NCBI GenBank assembly: GCA_910587555.1
Contig: CAJULV010000080.1
Location: 1 to 15,530 of the forward strand
Length of the DNA: 15,530 nucleotides
Direction of reading: 5' to 3'
From: an uncultured Acetatifactor sp.
GTDB lineage: Bacteria; Bacillota; Clostridia; Lachnospirales; Lachnospiraceae
Positions within the stretch are counted from its first letter, which is position 1; each line of letters begins with the position of its first letter. Positions 13,594 through 15,530 of this stretch are shown one piece after another. Below the pieces are notes generated by a model, which saw nothing but the letters and a program-made list of their open reading frames with translations, did no database searches and was not told the DNA's origin. Both the position numbers and the translations under genes were made by a program.

Positions 13594-15222
13594 ATGAAAA
13601 AACGCCAACTGCTGAACCTAATCGACAACGAACTACTGGAAAAACTATACGGTTTCTGCTATGCCAGAACAGCCGACAGCCATGAGGGACAGGAATTGTG
13701 TTCCGAGATTCTGTTCGCCCTGGTAAAATCCGCAAACCGGGAAGGCGAACTGGAACACCCCTATCCTTTTATCTGGCAGGTGGCCAGGAATGTGTACGCC
13801 GACTTTGCCAGACACCGCAGACAGCGCACGGAAGCCTTCTATCAGGGAGACCCCGAAGAGATTCTGCCCCTGCTCCCCGCCCCGGAGACGGAGGAGGACT
13901 GGCAGGAACCGCTGAACACGGTGTACAGACGGATTGCCTTTCTCACCAAAATCTACCGGGAGACCATGATATGGTTCTACCTGGACGGATTGTCCACGGC
14001 CGAGATTGCAAAACGCCACAAATCCAGTGAAACCGCCGTTCGCCAGAGATTATTTTCAGCCAGGAAAAAAGTGAGAAACGAGGTAGATGAGATGACGGAA
14101 ACCTGTAACAAACCGGTAGCGCTTGACACCATTGAATTTTATATGTGGGGACGAGGCATTGTCGACAACAACTGCAATCCCTGGGATACCTGCACCAGAC
14201 AGTTCTCCAAACACATTATCTGGCTTTGCCGGAAAAAGCCCCGGAGCGCATCCGAAATTGCCATGCAGCTCAATGTCCCCACCCTGTATGTGGAAGAAGA
14301 ACTGGACATTCTTACCAGAGGAGGAAACGGAGACTACGGCCTGCTGCGCAGGATGGACGGCGGAAAATATGCCCTGAATTTCATCCTGTTCGACAAAGAT
14401 ACCATAGAGACGGCACATGGCATTTATACGGAACACCTGCCTGCCGTCTGCGGCATTCTGGCAGACTTTATAGAGACCCACAGAGAGGAATACCTTGCCT
14501 TTCCTTACCTGAACCGGAAGATTGACCTGAACCTGATCCTCTGGCAGCAGATGCACAAAATTGCAGACGCTTTTATCGACAATGTGGAACGCATTCTGTC
14601 CGAACAGTATTTTCCGAACATAGAAAAATCCGCAAGGCCCTTCAGCGTCTATGCCCATGAAGCAAACGGCAAAATGTACAAAAATGGTTGGGACGGCGTA
14701 TCCGGTTCCCATGTCTGCGGTTATTCCACTGTCTGCATGGACAATATCTACACCGCCCATATCAGACCCCACTTTCACTGCGGACTGAATCTGGCAGCCG
14801 ATGCGCCCATTCAGCTGGCCCTCCGCGCCATAGACGGACTGGCCGTCAGCGCCCTTACCCGGGAGGAAAAGGAGCCTGCAGCCAAAGCGGTGGAAGAAGG
14901 CTACCTGTACCGCGAGGGAGACATGCTTTACACAAAGATTCTGGTAAATGACGTAAAAGATGTTGAACGCATATTCGATATTACCAACAGACTTTCCACA
15001 GGATATTTTGACGAACCTTCCCAAATCATTGCCGGGAAGCTGTCCGAATTGTTCCGCAAGACAATTCCGGAACACCTGTTGGGAGAATGGCGCTTTGCCA
15101 ATCAGCTTTCCGCGCTGCCTATTATGGAATCCCTGACCGATTTTCTGATTGAAAAAGGGCTTCTGATTCCTCCTGCTGACGGCATAGGGGCGGAAGGCTG
15201 TTGGATGGGCGTGGCGAAGTAA
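13594..15222 (+). CDS. ECF-like RNA polymerase sigma factor with large C-terminal extension
   Basis: Residues 1-165 form a compact sigma-70 of ECF type. Region 2 is about 10-78, with LLEKLYGFCYARTADSHEGQELCSEIL and the PFIWQVARNVYADFARHRRQ segment that would bind the -10. Region 4 is about 105-165, with the LSTAEIAKRHKSSETAVRQRLFSARKKVR helix-turn-helix that would bind the -35. The remaining 375 residues have no family I can name. They look like two related units. Unit one has a winged-helix-like part (SASEIAMQLNVPTLYVEEELDIL, then GLLRRMDGGKYALNFILFD, 218-267) and a long helical part. Unit two has KAVEEGYLYREGDMLYTKILVND (431-453), again followed by helices. A cysteine- and histidine-containing stretch (370-396) lies between them. 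ECF factors are usually near 180 residues; long extensions often sense a signal. No anti-sigma gene is adjacent. A transcription role is well supported; target and signal are unknown. Confidence 0.82.
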   Translation: MKKRQLLNLIDNELLEKLYGFCYARTADSHEGQELCSEILFALVKSANREGELEHPYPFIWQVARNVYADFARHRRQRTEAFYQGDPEEILPLLPAPETEEDWQEPLNTVYRRIAFLTKIYRETMIWFYLDGLSTAEIAKRHKSSETAVRQRLFSARKKVRNEVDEMTETCNKPVALDTIEFYMWGRGIVDNNCNPWDTCTRQFSKHIIWLCRKKPRSASEIAMQLNVPTLYVEEELDILTRGGNGDYGLLRRMDGGKYALNFILFDKDTIETAHGIYTEHLPAVCGILADFIETHREEYLAFPYLNRKIDLNLILWQQMHKIADAFIDNVERILSEQYFPNIEKSARPFSVYAHEANGKMYKNGWDGVSGSHVCGYSTVCMDNIYTAHIRPHFHCGLNLAADAPIQLALRAIDGLAVSALTREEKEPAAKAVEEGYLYREGDMLYTKILVNDVKDVERIFDITNRLSTGYFDEPSQIIAGKLSELFRKTIPEHLLGEWRFANQLSALPIMESLTDFLIEKGLLIPPADGIGAEGCWMGVAK

Positions 15223-15271
15223 TTGCCGCATCCACCCCTTAATCAGCAGTGATACATACTGCACGGACATA

Positions 15272-15314
15272 TGCCCCGGGATTCCGTTTCAGGAAAATAC
15301 CTGGGGCAGTTTTA
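15272..15314 (+). terminator. Intrinsic terminator of the sigma factor gene
   Basis: TGCCCCGGG (15272-15280) pairs with CCTGGGGCA (15300-15308) through one G-T wobble. An inner TTCC/GGAA stem extends the hairpin, and GTTTTA follows. It begins 50 bases after the stop codon. Confidence 0.8.
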
Positions 15315-15530
15315 TCCTCTATTCATAACTCCCTTTTCAGATCGGTGTTGCTGAAAGCGGCTTCGCCAAACCATTCAATAAAATATCCAAAGTGGACAGC
15401 TAATCATTGGTGGATGATAAAATAAAAATGCAGTCTTCCCACAGGGCATTACGAACCCTGATAAGGGAAAAAATAAGGGAAACAAAATCACATAAAACAT
15501 TATAACACAAAATATACGGGAATTGGTAAA
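15315..15530. other. Unassigned right edge
   Basis: I see no gene here. The stretch becomes AT-rich and contains a TATAAT on the minus strand (15499-15504) without a convincing -35. A 41-codon minus-strand ORF (15375-15500) overlaps that TATAAT with its start codon and has no ribosome site, so it is not called. Confidence 0.5.

Noticed and set aside
12621..13628. 335-codon minus-strand ORF opposite the AraC gene
   Set aside because: Low-complexity Phe/Gly/Cys-rich translation typical of an antisense frame; the AraC helix-turn-helix on the other strand is clear.
14056..15270. 404-codon minus-strand ORF opposite the sigma factor gene
   Set aside because: It mirrors the sigma factor gene, has no family-like motif and no ribosome site, and the plus-strand frame shows clear sigma regions 2 and 4.
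15375..15500. Small minus-strand ORF of 41 codons at the right edge
   Set aside because: Its start codon overlaps a TATAAT box, there is no ribosome site, and the translation resembles no family.

Overview
The window looks like a chromosomal accessory region of a Gram-positive anaerobe of the Clostridia, most likely a Lachnospiraceae gut commensal. The grounds are the protein families (HelD-type helicase, Rpn nuclease, GH130 phosphorylases, cellobiose 2-epimerase, CE2/CE17-type esterase), strong AGGAG-type ribosome binding sites, AT-rich promoters of sigma-A type, and moderate GC in the coding regions. No RNA gene and no CRISPR array was found.

Left part (1-5574). A 149-bp fragment of an insertion-sequence end (88-236) lies just past the 3' end of a HelD-like helicase gene (minus strand) and carries a hairpin plus T-run that would terminate helD transcripts. 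In front of helD sits a perfect 17-bp palindrome that supplies a -35 box on both strands, giving two back-to-back promoters. Only the helD side has a recognisable gene. Next come an Rpn/PD-(D/E)XK nuclease-transposase gene and an internally deleted IS (4248-5573). That IS has 18-bp terminal inverted repeats, an upstream ORF of 193 codons and the N-terminal part of an ISAs1-type transposase. Its right end (5428-5574) is about 96% identical to the fragment at 88-236.

Middle part (5575-12203). After a gap packed with inverted repeats comes a four-gene minus-strand operon, read in the order cellobiose 2-epimerase, mannosylglucose phosphorylase (GH130_1 type), mannooligosaccharide phosphorylase (GH130_2 type), and a large two-headed SGNH esterase (CE2-like plus CE17-like plus a C-terminal beta-sandwich region). 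Together they make the cytoplasmic route for acetylated beta-1,4-manno-oligosaccharides. Acetyl groups are removed, longer chains are shortened by phosphorolysis, mannobiose is epimerised to mannosyl-glucose, and this is split to mannose-1-phosphate and glucose. No mannanase, transporter or phosphomannomutase lies in the window. Two proteins of the operon carry in-frame tandem repeats (5-residue and 6-residue units).

Right part (12204-15530). A 378-bp AT-rich divergent region separates the operon from a plus-strand AraC-family regulator, the likely controller of the operon. Downstream is an ECF-like sigma factor with a C-terminal extension of about 370 residues, ended by a clear intrinsic terminator. 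The last 216 bases hold nothing recognisable.

The points most worth following up are the symmetric divergent promoter at helD, the mobile IS end that doubles as promoter and terminator, the fused CE2-CE17 esterase with a repeat linker, and the sigma factor with its large unexplained extension.
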